A stretch of DNA of 64,000 bases from Sinonovacula constricta. Its lineage: Eukaryota; Mollusca; Bivalvia; Cardiida; Solecurtidae. The stretch spans positions 66,438,603-66,502,602 of the forward strand of contig CM017557.1 in the NCBI GenBank assembly GCA_007844125.1. Reading direction: 5' to 3'. Positions 11,246-22,878 of this stretch are shown piece after piece. The notes under the pieces are model-generated. The model was not told the DNA's origin, made no database searches, and saw only the letters and a list, made by a program, of their open reading frames with translations. Within the stretch, counting starts at the first letter, position 1. Each line of letters starts with the position of its first letter. The position numbers and the translations under genes are program-made.

Positions 11246-13603
11246 ATGTAGGGTTTGTTGACTTCTGAGAATACAGTTATACCTCCAGTCATAAATGTAG
11301 ATAAAAACATTTGGGTATTCAAACCATTACGCTAGTTTGGTTAGTATTTGTTTATGACCACTTACATTATCTCTTTACAAATACAAGTAGGGTTGTAAAA
11401 TGTTACATTTGAAAACATGGTTTCTCTGATAAATGAATGATTGTTCTCAGGACAGAAACTTAAATCAGACGTCACACACACACAACTGAAATCAATAGAA
11501 AACCATAAACAGCATCTAGTGATAATTTAAATTGTTCCCGTTTATCGCTATTATTCCTTGGAGAGAGTGGATTTTAATGTTGTTTTTGTTTGTTTAGATG
11601 CTTTAAGAAAGATACTTTATTTTCCAAAGTACACAAATTGTTAAGTTATTATGTTGTGTCTCAAAAAAGGATTCTCAGTCTGATAGCTTTCTGTCAAAAT
11701 TAAATTTTGAATTAAACCATATAAAAAAGTTATTTATTCATCAAGAAATCTTGCATATCGTTATGATTCCATTTTCTCATTAGGAACTATTTTTCTATAT
11801 CTATTATTCCAAGTTTGTATTGCATCTTTTACTTGCAAGAGGATTTCATTAAAAAAAGTAAGTTATGATTTGGTGGGAAAGTTCAGGGAAAAGTGGTGTT
11901 GAACATATTGAAAATGACATGTGAAATAAATTGAAGAATTAAGCAGCCCTTTACTGTATAGGTGGCCCAGTGACAAGATGATGTAAGGATTCACTTTATT
12001 AAAGTGGGGTTTAGGTGTTGATGTTTCTTTTGTTTTGTTTTTTGTTTTTGTTTTTAAGATGTACACATATATTAATGTGTAGAATTAAGTCAGCATCATT
12101 ATGTAAATCAAACTGTAATATATCTGCCAGTCTTAATCAGTCTTATTAAGAATTATTGTGACTGGTGTATATGTATCCAGGTGAATTAAGTTGAGTATTC
12201 TTACATTACACAACTTAACATCTTTTTGTCAGAAAACACCAAACAAAACAAATCATTATATTCTTCTATCCTCAGAGCAACAACAATTAAACAAATCAAT
12301 TGAAATTATTATGGCGGCAGCAAAAAAGAGCTGTATTTGTGTATCTGTGTACATATTTTTATGTTGCTTTGGAAACCAATGTAAACCGGTGTAATTTTTG
12401 TAGTTCTCCACAGTCACTGAGTACTTGTCTAGAGTCAATAGAAGAGTGTAGAAATGCTGACTTGTACTTTTCTTCACCTATTTCTCTCCCCCCTCACCCC
12501 CAACAGTTTTTGCTGCCAACATGTGCTAGTGATTTAGCTGGTTTATGAGACTGTGTTAAGTGAGTTCCACACAAGTCTATTTGACTATGAATGGGTGACA
12601 CATTTAGGGCAGTAATGCAGTGACTTCAGGCCGCAATGTATTGTCTTCAGAGACATTTTCTTACCTGAGTTCCTAGTGTGACTTATACAGGTCTCATATA
12701 CCTGCTGAAACATGGATGTTCAAACTAGCTTAGCACTAGATCAGATTTAACTGGTAATGGCACTATCAGAGTCTTTTTTACTCCATTTCTTAAATTAAAT
12801 ATCAAAAAAGCAAAATTAAGCAACTTTTCTTTATATTTTCATATGCCGTAAAGAATTATAGACATTTATTGTTGTATATTTTAACTGCTGAAACCTTTTC
12901 TACCAAAAGAAGTTATGAATTTATTAAAAAACTCTAAATCCAAATAATAACATACAGTACAAACAAGTCAAACACACATGTTACTTTTTAAAAATAAATT
13001 GATCTATGTTGTAAGAAATTTTACAAAATATAGAATTAGCATGTTTGTCGGTCAATTTCTGGGGCAGTTATCTTTTGTATAATGCTGTATGTACATGTAT
13101 CTTTAATATGATTAAAAATTTCTTATTTTAATCTATGATGTGTTTTTCTGGAGTTTGGAGGGATTTCATTTCAAACCCCTGCAAGTGATGGCAATTTAAA
13201 TTTTCCCTCTTCCCACACTCCTTCTCTCGTCTTCCCTCATGTAGTTATTTTCAGTCTTTAGCTTATGTTTACTGATGATGTCGTCGTAGAAGTCCATATT
13301 TTAGAAAGGAGTATTATTAAAAATGTATGAATGCCATTGAATAAATAACTTTCTATTATAGGATAATGGATCACTTTATGATACAAATAGAACCACAAAG
13401 AGGAGAATTAGAACTCTGTCATCTTTTATGAAGAACTTAAAGCTGGTGATAATAAACTCATCAACAAACAACTAGCTCCACTAGATAGAATTCTTTTTTA
13501 TTAAACCTAGAGCCATTCAATCTTGTAGTACATGTATAACAGAATGTAATTACATCTAATTAAATATAAGGACTTTTTATAATGACTACCTTATATGCAT
13601 TTT
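11246..13603. other. Unassigned stretch
   Basis: Frames of 67-82 codons occur around 11863-12548 on both strands and overlap each other; none shows a motif. A pyrimidine tract ending cccccaacag at 12506 looks like a splice acceptor, but no open exon follows it. Confidence 0.5.
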
Positions 13604-14216
13604 AGCTCACAACGTGCTTATGGGGAGCATTTCTAATACCACTTCATCCGTCGTCAACATTTTAGCTCGTGAACACACTTGAGGCTACAGTTTTTATCCC
13701 ATCTTCATCAAACTTGGTCAGAATGTTTGTCTGCATGAAATCTTAGAGGAGTTTGTTATTGGGTCACATGGGGTCAAACAGTAGGTCACTAGGTCAAAAT
13801 TTAGAAAAAGCTTGTGAACACACTAGAGACCACATATATAGCCCAATCTTCACCAAACTTGGTCAGATTGTTTGTCTGCATGAAATCTTGGATAAGTACA
13901 TTATTGGGTCACGTGGGGTCAAGAAAAACCTTATGAAAACGCTTAAGAGGCCACATTGATGGCCCAATCTTCAACAAACTTTGCCACATGTTTGCCAGTA
14001 TGAAATCTTACATATGTTTTGAAGTGGGTCATGAGGATTCAGTAGGTTACATTGTGAAATTCTAGAAAATGTTATCAACCCAGTGGTCACACTAATGGTC
14101 CAATCTTCACCAAATATTTCGAAAGTAAATAACTCTTCATAACCTGATGCCAGAATTGAGCCTACTAAAAGCCTGTCATCACGTGAGCAATTAAGGGCCA
14201 TCATGGCCCTCTTGTT
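13604..14216 (+). mobile_element. CACCTGAGC element (family H), 5' hairpin eroded
   Basis: Starts agctcacaacgtgcttatgg, contains the family's internal units (aaacttggtcagaatgtttg.., gggtcacatggggtcaaac), and ends cacgtgagcaattaagggccatcatggccctcttgtt. Confidence 0.8.
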
Positions 14217-14291
14217 ATAGGAAGTATTGATGCATATAGTTTGTTAGACAACTTTCTGTCTTTGATTCACTGTATCAACCTAGATCACTTG

Positions 14292-15465
14292 GACTTCTAA
14301 TTGATCTGTTGGGAGGTCTTCAAATTGGTCTGTTGGGAGGTCTTCTAATTGATCTGTTTGGAGGTCTTCAAATTTATCTGTTGGGAGGTCTTCTTATTGA
14401 TCTGTTTGGAGGTCTTCAAATTTTTCTGTTGGGAGGTCTTCTAATTGATCTGTTGGGAGGTCTTCAAATTGATCTGTTGGAAGGTCTTCAAATTGAACTG
14501 TAGGGATGTCTTTTAATCAATCTGTGGGGAGGTCTTCAAATTGAACTGTAGGGATGTCTTTAAATTGATCTGTTGGGAGTTCTTGAAATTGGTCTGTGGG
14601 GAGGTCTTTTTATTGATCCGTTAGGTGGTCTTCTAATTGATCTGTTGGGAGGTCTTCTAATTGATCTGTTGGGAGGTCTTCTAATTGATCTGTTGGGAGG
14701 TCTTCAAATTGATCTGTTGGAAGGTCTTCAAATTGAACTGTAGGGATGTCTTTTAAGCAATCTGTGGGGAGGTCTTCAAATTGAACTGTTGGGATGTCTT
14801 TAAATTGATCTGTTGGGAGTTCTTGAAATTGATCTGTGGGGAGGTCTTTTTATTGATCCGTTAGGTGGTCTTCTAATTGATCTGTTGGGAGGTCTTCTAA
14901 TTGATCTGTTGGGGAGGTCTTCACATTGATCTGTTGGGATGTCTTTTAATCAATCTGTGGGGAGGTCTTCAAATTGAACTGTTGGGATGTCTTTTAATCA
15001 ATCTGTGGGGAGGTCTTCTAATTGATCTGTTGGGAGGTCTTCTAATTGAACTGTTGGGATGTCTTTTAATCAATCTGTGGGGAGGTCTTCAAATTGATCT
15101 GTGGGAATGTCTTCAAATTGATCTGTTGGGATGTCTTTTAATCGATCTGTGGGGAGGTCTTCTTATTGATCCGTTAGGTGGTCTTCTAATTGATCTGTTG
15201 GGAGGTCTTTAAATTGATCTGTTGGGAGTTCTTGAAATTGATCTGTTGGGAGGCCTTCAAATTGATCTGTTGGGAGGTCTTTAAATTGATCTGTTGGGAG
15301 TTCTTGAAATTGATCTGTGGGAATGTCTTCTTATTGTTCTGTGGGTAGGTCTTCTAACTGATCTGCAAGGGATGTCTTCTAATTGATCCATTGGGAGGTC
15401 TTCAAATTGATCTCTGGGATGTCTTCTAATTGATCTGCCGGGGATGTCTTCTAATTTATCTGCTG
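14292..15465. repeat. 24-bp minisatellite with a 240-bp higher-order period
   Basis: About 49 units of a 24-bp motif, consensus ttgatctgttgggaggtctt plus cyaa, run through this interval. A ten-unit block beginning near 14461 recurs exactly 240 bp later near 14701 with few changes, so it was amplified as a block. Because 24 is a multiple of three, long stretches stay open: the plus strand reads repeats such as GGLLIDLL and the minus strand reads DQLEDLPT-type repeats. No start context, splice structure or flanking coding sequence supports translation. Confidence 0.95.
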
Positions 15466-15578
15466 TAGACTTATTCTTCGACAATAATAAATGGACGTTA
15501 TGTGGCAATAATTTTGTTGCTTTGATTAATTTCCAAAATTTAGAAGAAAGTAATATGTGAATACACAACAATAAGATC

Positions 15579-15646
15579 ATTTACTCTGTGATTTCTATAA
15601 ATCAGTAATTAAATTTACTCTGTGATTTCTATAAATCAGTAATTAA
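15579..15646. repeat. Two-copy tandem repeat, 34-bp period
   Basis: atttactctgtgatttctat..aatcagtaatta occurs twice without visible change. Confidence 0.9.
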
Positions 15647-16014
15647 AATATTTGTTTTATTTCTTCAAACATCTCTGTTTCTGTGTATAAAAGTACATTT
15701 AGAAGTCAATGCACTACATTTAGATAATGTTCCTTGCAATGACATGTACTTGTATGTCAGAACATATGTTTGGGCTAAGTTACTGCAAGATGCAACATGT
15801 ATTCATCCAAGGGCTGTTAGACAGTACTGGTGTAGTTCCTTCTTTCTTTGTATACTAGATACAATTGTATTGCTGTTAATTGCTTACTCCTAATTTTGCT
15901 GGTTGGAAGAGAGGTGGAGATGTAGGCGTTAGGAGACAAAGCAGGTAACCTGGGTACAACACATTCTGCAGTCATTCATAGACCACATTTATAAAGATGG
16001 CATCTACCTTCTAA
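15647..16014. other. Unassigned stretch
   Basis: Nothing recognised. Confidence 0.5.
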
Positions 16015-16115
16015 CTCTAAGCCTGCTAGTCAATCAAACTAAGGCAAACAGAGAAGATCCATCTCAGCCAACTTCAGATGAGAGTACTGTCACCAGATGC
16101 TGCACATTTTTTTCT
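16015..16115 (+). mobile_element. Foldback repeat family P, old copy
   Basis: Degenerate: ctaagcctgctagtcaatc, aaggcaaacagagaagatcc, agccaacttcagatgag and ccagatgctgcacattttt follow the family order. Confidence 0.4.
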
Positions 16116-16759
16116 GCAAAGTGACTACATGTCTTTTGTAAGCTATGCATGAAGTTGCTCGTGAAAACTAGGAATTTTGGGGGGGTTATTAACAAATGCA
16201 ATGAACACAGGGCTAGTTGCTCAGCTTGAGGTCTGTGTGCTGAGAAAAAAAAGTAAGGTTTTGGAACAAGAATCTAGGTTTGCTTGTTTTCTCCCTAGGC
16301 TGCCTTTTATCCAAGAGATTGTGATTTGACACTCATTATTATTTCTCGACAAATGACTACCATGAAAACAGCATTAGATGTAGACACTGTCCTGTGAATA
16401 ATTTTAACTACTTACAATGTTCATGTACTTTTGCTTGTACAATAGCTGCTATATTGAGTCATTAGCTATTTTATTACCATTTTATAATTTTATATTAATA
16501 TCTACAGCAGTATATTTGGGGAGTGTTTGAAAGGTATATTTCAGCTATAAAAAGTTACCACTCATAAATGTAAATGTTAGCGGAGTCAGCTGATAGTATT
16601 CATCAACATACAAGAGTTATCTGTTATTATCTTAATATTGGCTGTATTCATGGTGTGATTCATTTGTTTAAATTGAGTAGAAATTTTCATTTCAATTCAT
16701 CCAATTTTGAAGAAAAAAAAGTGACCTTCTTTTTGGCACTGCCTTCTTTGCTAATCTTT
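16116..16759. other. Unassigned stretch
   Basis: A 118-codon plus frame begins at 16574 but its second half lies in a family H element, so I do not accept it as a gene. Confidence 0.5.
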
Positions 16760-17451
16760 AGCTTACCTGAGCACAACAGCTTTAATGATACCCCTTATCA
16801 TCCAGTGTTTGTCATCTGTCGTGCAGCATCAACAATTTGCTTGTGGATACACAAGGTTAAAGTTTTCATCCAGCCTTTATCAAACATGGTCAGAATATTT
16901 GTCTGCAAGAAATCTTGGATGAGTTCATAACTGGGTCATACAGGGTCAAAAAGTAGATCACTAAGACAAATCTTAGAAAACCCGTGAACATTCTAGAGAC
17001 CACATTCATGGCTCAATCTTAACTACCGGTAAACATGGCCAGAATGTTTCCCTGCATGAAATCTTGGGTGAGCTTGTAACTGTGTCACATGGGGTCAAAA
17101 AATGGATCAAATTTTAGCAAAAAACTTGTGAACAAGCTAGAGGCTACATTTATGGCCCAATTGTCACCAAACTTGTCCAGAATGTTTCCTAGCATGAAAT
17201 CTTAGATGAGTTTTGAACTGGATCACAAGGTAAAATCCTAGCAAATGTTCAGCCCAGTGGCCCCACCTAATGGGCATGGTTAATGGTTTTGTTAAGGTCT
17301 CAAAGGTAGTCACTTCAAACTTTAAATACCTTTTCACTGTTACCCTACAATTTATTTTGGCAGAGTTATGCCCCTTATAAATTGAGAATTTTTAATATAC
17401 TATCCAGCACTGTGATGAGTGGAGTGCGCTTTCAAAGAACAGCTCTTGTTT
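16760..17451 (+). mobile_element. Chimeric CACCTGAGC element with a different 3' end
   Basis: The 5' part (agcttacctgagcacaac.., internal 'aatatttgtctgcaagaaatc' units) is family H. From about 17275 the sequence changes to a module with 'ggcagagttatgccccttat' and ends gtgcgctttcaaagaacagctcttgttt, unlike the usual gggccatcatggccctcttgtt end. Confidence 0.6.
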
Positions 17452-17547
17452 AATTATTTATTATGCCTCACAGACTTACACAAGTGTTATACTTCACGAT
17501 TTTGTTGAATTTGTTTTTTCAATGCAACCTACAGTGCATGTATTTTT

Positions 17548-18694
17548 AGCTCACCTGAGCACAACGTGCTCAAGGGGAGCTTTTGTGATACCGCTTCGTC
17601 CGTCGTCTGTCGTCCGGCGTCCGTCATCCGTCGTCCGTCGTTCGTCGTTCGACGTTCGTCGTCCGTCGTTCGTCGTCAACATTTACCTTGTGAACACACT
17701 AGAGGCCACAATTTTTATCCAATCTTCATCAAACTTGGTCAGAATGTTTGTCTGCATGAAATCTTGGATGAGTTCATTATTGGGTCACCTGGGGTCAAAA
17801 AGTAGGTCACGAGGTCAAATTTTAGGAAAAACTTGTGAACACACTAGAGACCACATTTATAGCCCAATCTTCACCAAACTTGGTCAGAATGTTTGTCTGC
17901 ATGAAATCTTGGATGAGTTCGTAACTGGGTCACGTGGGGTCAAAAAGTAGGTAACGAGGTCAAATCTTAGAAAAAGCTTGTGAACACACTAGAGGCCACA
18001 TTTATAGCCCAATCTTCACCAAACTTGGTCAGAATGTTTGTCTGCATGAAATCTTAGATGAGTTCATAACTGGGTCACGTGGGGTCAAAAAGTAGGTCAC
18101 TAGGTCAAATCTTAGAAAAAGCTTGTGAACACACTAGAGGCCACTTTTATAGCCCAATCTTCACCAAACTTGGTCAGAATGTTTGTCTGCATGAAATCTT
18201 GGATGAGTTCGTAACTGGGTCACGTGGGGTCAAAAAATAGGTCACAAGGTCAAATCTTAGAAAAAGCTTGTAAACACACTAGAGGCCCTATTTTTAGGCC
18301 AATCTTCATCAAACTTGGTCAGAATGTTTGTCTACATGAAATCTTGGATGAGTTCGTTATTGGGTCTCGTGGGGTCATGAAGTAGGTCACTAGGTCAAAT
18401 TTTAGAAAAAGCTTGTGAAAACACTTAAGATGATGGCCCAGTCTTCACCAAACTTGACCATCATGTTTGCCAGTATGAAATCTTACATATGTTTTGAAGT
18501 GAGTCATGTGGATTCAGTAGGTTACTTGGTAAAATTCTAGAAAATGTTATCAACCCAGTGGCCACACTGATGGTCCAATCTTAACCAAAGATTTCTAAAG
18601 TAAATAACTCTTAATTACTTAATGCCAGATTTGAGCCTACGTAAAGCCTGTGTCATCAGGTGAGCGATTAATGGCCATCATGACCCTCTTGTTT
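17548..18694 (+). mobile_element. CACCTGAGC element (family H), longest copy with 145-bp internal repeats
   Basis: Starts agctcacctgagcacaacgtgctcaagg; a cgtccgtcgtc-rich run follows (about 17599-17680). The phrase aaacttggtcagaatgtttg recurs at 17731, 17876, 18021, 18166 and 18311, exactly 145 bp apart, with a decayed sixth unit near 18450. The end is catcaggtgagcgattaatggccatcatgaccctcttgttt. The start and end share gctcacctga/tcaggtgagc as short inverted termini. A 142-codon frame at 17522-17950 reads only repeat units. Confidence 0.88.
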
Positions 18695-19674
18695 AAATGT
18701 TTAGTTTTCTGTTAAGACTTAACCTGTAAGCGGAATGAAACATCTTGCAGACTCACTTTCCTTTTTTGCTTAGTAGATAGTATATTTACCAGGAAGCTAT
18801 ATACTATGCATGTGTGTCTATAAATTTTGCTGAAACAACATTTTGTCTGGATCTAGACAATGGTCTCTGTCATTGCAGGTTGTTATTTCCATTGTCAGCA
18901 GTGCAGCATCATTCTGGCTGCATTTAAATGGTCATATGCCAACATGACAGAAATGGTTAATATTGAGCAGCTCTCGAGGACATTTTCAAATGAAAAGTAT
19001 AATCTTTTCCTTGATATCATTTTTTCACATTTATAATGTTATTTCAACAGTAAAAATAGCATATTGTACAGTCTCATTGGATTATATATATCCAATAAGA
19101 AATTATATGTACCTGTATATATTGCATTTTCTTGGAACTCTTACTATTTTTCAGTTGAAAGTTGTGTTTCTTTCAATTGTTTAAGATTTTGATTATTGTA
19201 GTATATTAAACTTGGCAGCAGAAAGTATCTTCTTGGCCATTCAGTATGTTGAAACAATGTGCACAATCTTGATTGATTCTTCAGTATCAGGTTTCTTAGA
19301 TCTGTAAGAGGTTGTAAGTCCCTTCAGCTATTTTTTTTTATCATATATAGCTTGTTCCCTAGAGTGAAGACCCTCTAATGTTAGTAGACTTTAGCATTTA
19401 GAATGTCTGAGCCTTTCTCCATCGATTGGCAATGGTGAATGTAAAAACAACAACTAAACCATGACTTACCAATTATCCTTTTATTCACTGAAAAAAATGT
19501 AATACGGTATTGCATATTGATCTGTCTATGCCTTAAGAAGATTTCGTGGGTATCCTGTCCTCTATTACTTTTGGAATTATTTTATACCAGTACTTGCATG
19601 GGTGAAATTGAAGTGTAGGTGGGCATAAAAGTGAGATAGTTCATGTTGCATTGATCATTCTGAAATTTATGCCC
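18695..19674. other. Unassigned stretch
   Basis: AT-rich, no gene or known repeat seen. Confidence 0.5.
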
Positions 19675-19935
19675 TTTGTCATTTTTCCTTGCAAATTCTT
19701 GTTTGAATTTTATTGCCCTTTGTACTTTTTCTTTGCAATTTCTTGTGTGAAACTTATTGCCATTTACTTCTTGTGTGAACCTTATTGCCATTTAATTCTT
19801 ATGTGAAGCTTATTTCCCTTTGTCATTTGTCTTTGCTATTTCTTGTGTTAACCTTATTACCATTTACTTCTTTTGTGAACGTTATTGCCTTTTGTCATTT
19901 TTTTTTGCAATTTCTTGTGTGAACCTTATATTTAT
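19675..19935. repeat. Degenerate tandem repeat
   Basis: Variants of 'tttgcaatttcttgtgtgaa' and 'ccttattgccatttacttct' alternate several times with irregular spacing, giving an old and shuffled short tandem array. Confidence 0.75.
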
Positions 19936-19980
19936 TGAAGGTTCTGTTATATTGGCTTGTCCTTCAAGGGTATGTATATG

Positions 19981-20037
19981 ATTGTCCATTGTGAAGTGCT
20001 CTTGTTCTATTGTCCATCGTGAAGTGCTCTTGTTCTG
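19981..20037. repeat. Two-copy tandem repeat, 28-bp period
   Basis: attgtccat(t/c)gtgaagtgct..cttgttct occurs twice. Confidence 0.9.
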
Positions 20038-20298
20038 TTCTTTAAATGTAAAGATTTTATAGATCTTGACATCATCATGCACCCAAACATATGCAGCCTA
20101 GTACAGAAATCTATGCTTACCTCTTCAAGGGGATGATGTGATAAGTATAGCCAAGAATGTACTACTAGCGTTATGCTGAAAAACGTTATCTTTATATATC
20201 TAATATAATGTGGAAGTATTATCATTTTAAGTGTTATAGGAATACCCACTTGTTGAGCATACCATTCTTTCTTTTTCCCATTGCATCATATTGCTTAT

Positions 20299-20488
20299 AA
20301 CAGTGTGAATATACCAGACCTCGTAGCGCAATCGGTACAGCATCAGTTCCAGGTACGGGAGGCCCTGGGTTCAATCCGGGGCGGCAACATACCAAAGTCA
20401 TTAAAAATGGTAGTGGTATAACTCCCTTGCTAACACTAAAGAAAATAAAAGGGTAGTTCCACGGACAATAAATCTAATAAACAGTGTG
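20299..20488 (+). mobile_element. SINE family A, internally deleted, with 9-bp target-site duplication
   Basis: A tRNA-like head (about 20317-20388) has an A-box-like tagcgcaatcggtacagc and a perfect B-box-type ggttcaatcc at 20368-20377. The body starts cataccaaagtcattaaaaa. After ..gggtagttccac it jumps straight to the 3' tail (ggacaataaatctaataaac), so the middle is missing compared with the 22.9-kb and 45-kb copies. AACAGTGTG flanks both sides (20299-20307 and 20480-20488). Confidence 0.88.
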
Positions 20489-21169
20489 CATTTCATTTGA
20501 TCTATTTATAAAAAATAAACAAGCAAAAAAAAAACACACCAAAAATTGGATGTTTTTAAGTGTAGATCTTAATCTATCTAACTCTAACTGACCACGTCTA
20601 CTTTAGATACAGTTCAACAAAAACAAATTCCCACTTAGAGCTCCTATAAGAAGTCACTCTTTTGCTGTCAAGTGTCAAGCAGAATGCTTAATCTTTTCAT
20701 ATAGCAGGTTGGTGGTTATTTAGAAATCTGATGTATACTTTAAATATTCTGGTTGAGATGCTACTGTTCATAACAAATTTCACACATAATCTTATATCTG
20801 CATATTTCAAAGCTGATAAACTTCCCACACTGGCTTTTTATGCGACCATCTAATATAAAAGCCCCACACAACTTTGCACTTATCACGCATAACATTGTTG
20901 TAGAAGTAATTCTTCACACACTTCCTGCACTTTATAAATTGCAATGGTTTAATTGTACTTGAATACACACAATTACACCATAATTTATGGATTGAACTTG
21001 CTCACATCCAAATGTATTGTGAAGAACAATAAATTGAATCATTGGAAATCAATAAAGATGAGCCGAGAGAGTTATCAAGTGCCATGATAGCATAGATGAA
21101 GTTGATTGAGAATTTGTTACCTTTTGTTAAAAATCATTTCTAAGCTCTTAGTTACTTGCTTACAATTTC
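20489..21169. other. Unassigned stretch
   Basis: Nothing recognised. Confidence 0.5.
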
Positions 21170-21300
21170 GTGTTTAAGGAACAAGACATTATCCATAATT
21201 TCAAAGCAGGCTGATCAGAATCTACACTATTTATACAATCAAGAATCAATTCAGTCTTAGCAGGATATGAGATAACTGAACTCTGAAGCATGTAGCTGGA
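21170..21300 (-). mobile_element. Foldback repeat family P, old minus copy
   Basis: Contains aggctgatcagaatctacact and ttcagtcttagcaggata in reverse family order. Confidence 0.45.
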
Positions 21301-21570
21301 TTATTGACATAGTCATGTGTTTTCACCTAACAGACCTGCCATTGCAATCAATCAAATTCTTGAGTAGGAAACAAATCAAAGAATATATAAAACAGTTTTA
21401 ACTTTTGTTTGCTGCTCATAATAATGCACTTTTCTCACTCCTACATGCATCTTTAAAGGAATGAATCAGAGTAGTAACATGTAGTGTTATGCATTGTTAT
21501 GTTTTATGTCCAATACTCATTCCATGTTTTTAGTAAAGGCTTTGAACTTTTCCATTTTTCTATAGACATA

Positions 21571-22661
21571 ATTATACCCCCACCACAAAATGGGGGGGGG
21601 GGGGGGGGGCTATAATGGATTCCGTCTGTCTGTCTGTCTCCATTATCGTGTCAGCTCTATCAATCCTATACCAATTGAAGGATTTTCTTCAAACTTGGCT
21701 GAAATGTTCACCTCAACAAGGAGAGGTGCAGAACCCATGTTGCCCATGTGTCAGCTCAAGGTCAAGGTCACAATTGAAGGTCAAATATCAAACAATCAAA
21801 TATTAGACATTATGTTGTGTCTGCTTTGTAAGTCCTGCACTAATTGAAAGATTTTCTTTAATCTTTGCTCAAATGTTCACCTCAACAAGGGGATGTGCAG
21901 AACCCATGTTACTCTTTTGCCGGCTTAAGGTCAAGGTCACACTTGAAGGTCAAAAATTGACTTAGAAAATATTCTTAAATTTTAACATGTATTTGAATAT
22001 TTCTGAAACTAGAAAAAGTATTTGCTTGAAACTTAAAATATATATGAAGTGTCACAATTAGGATATGCAGGTCAAGTTTCGTAACTCTGTATTGCATTTT
22101 GACAAAGTTATGCCCCTTTTAAGTCTTCAAATTTACATACAATCAAGTATTTGACAATTTGTCGTGTCTGCTCTGTAAGTCCTACACTAATTGAAAGATT
22201 TTCTTCAATCATAGCTCAAATGTTCACCTCAACAAGGGGATGTGCAGAACCCATGTTACTCTTGCCGGCTTAAGGTCAAGGTCACACTTGAAGGTAAAAA
22301 AACTGACTTAGAAAATATTCTTAAATTTTAACATGTGTTTGAATATTTCTGAAACTAGAAAAAGTATTTGCTTGAAACTTAAAATATATATGAAGTGTCA
22401 CAATTAGGATATGCAGGTCAAGTTTCGTAACTCTGTATTGCATTTTGACAAAGTTATGCCCCTTTTAAGTCTTCAAATTTACATACAATCAAGTATTTGA
22501 CAATTTGTCGTGTCTGCTCTGTAAGTCCTACACTAATGGAAGAATTTTCTTCAAACTTTACTCAAATGTTCACCTCAACAAGATTATGTGCAGAACCCAT
22601 GTTACCTCTGCACCGGCTTAAGGTCAAGGTCACACTTGAAGGTCAAAATTGACTTAGAAAA
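21571..22661 (+). mobile_element. Element F: 346-bp internal tandem units
   Basis: Starts near attatacccccacc and a run of 18 G. The phrase gt(t/c)gtgtctgctytgtaag marks unit starts at 21814, 22161 and 22507, i.e. periods of 347 and 346 bp. Units contain 'cacctcaacaaggggatgtg', 'aaggtcaaggtcacacttga' and 'acaaagttatgcccctttta'. The last unit is truncated where SINE A begins. No open frame is conserved between units, so it is probably non-autonomous. Confidence 0.8.
21592..21609 (+). repeat. Poly-G tract, 18 bp
   Basis: Eighteen consecutive G at the 5' end of element F. Length is likely variable and error-prone. Confidence 0.95.
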
Positions 22662-22670
22662 TGTGGTTGT

Positions 22671-22785
22671 GACATACCAAAGTCATTAAAAATGATAGTG
22701 GTATAGTTTCCTTTCTAACGCTTAAGCAAATATAAGGGTAGTTCCACAACTGGTTGGCCTGGTGTCAGGATATGTGACTGGGTGT
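22671..22785 (+). mobile_element. SINE family A fragment
   Basis: Matches only the body: gacataccaaagtcattaaa, ..agggtagttccacaactggt, ..tgtgactgggtgta. Both head and tail are missing; it abuts truncated element F. Confidence 0.8.
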
Positions 22786-22878
22786 ATCTATGGAGTGTAT
22801 GTGGACTTTTCTGCCTTTCTTGTGATACCCAGCTTAACCATCATCAGCCAACACTTTTTATTTTTATTTTTTTAAATA

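Noticed and set aside
12483..12559. Possible small exon (pyrimidine tract with CAG at 12506, GTGAGT at 12560)
   Set aside because: All three frames of the 53-nt interval contain stops or give no recognisable peptide; it does not resemble the exchanger.
14309..15212. Leucine-rich repeat-like protein (GGLLIDLL repeats)
   Set aside because: Explained by a 24-bp minisatellite whose unit is a multiple of three. Stops separate the frames and there is no flanking coding sequence.
17522..17950. 142-codon plus-strand frame, the longest in the window
   Set aside because: It reads through the 5' end and 145-bp units of a CACCTGAGC element; the same peptide phrases recur in each unit and in other copies.
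20317..20388. Functional tRNA gene
   Set aside because: The A and B boxes are tRNA-like but the rest does not pair as a cloverleaf by eye, and the sequence continues into a SINE body with a target duplication.
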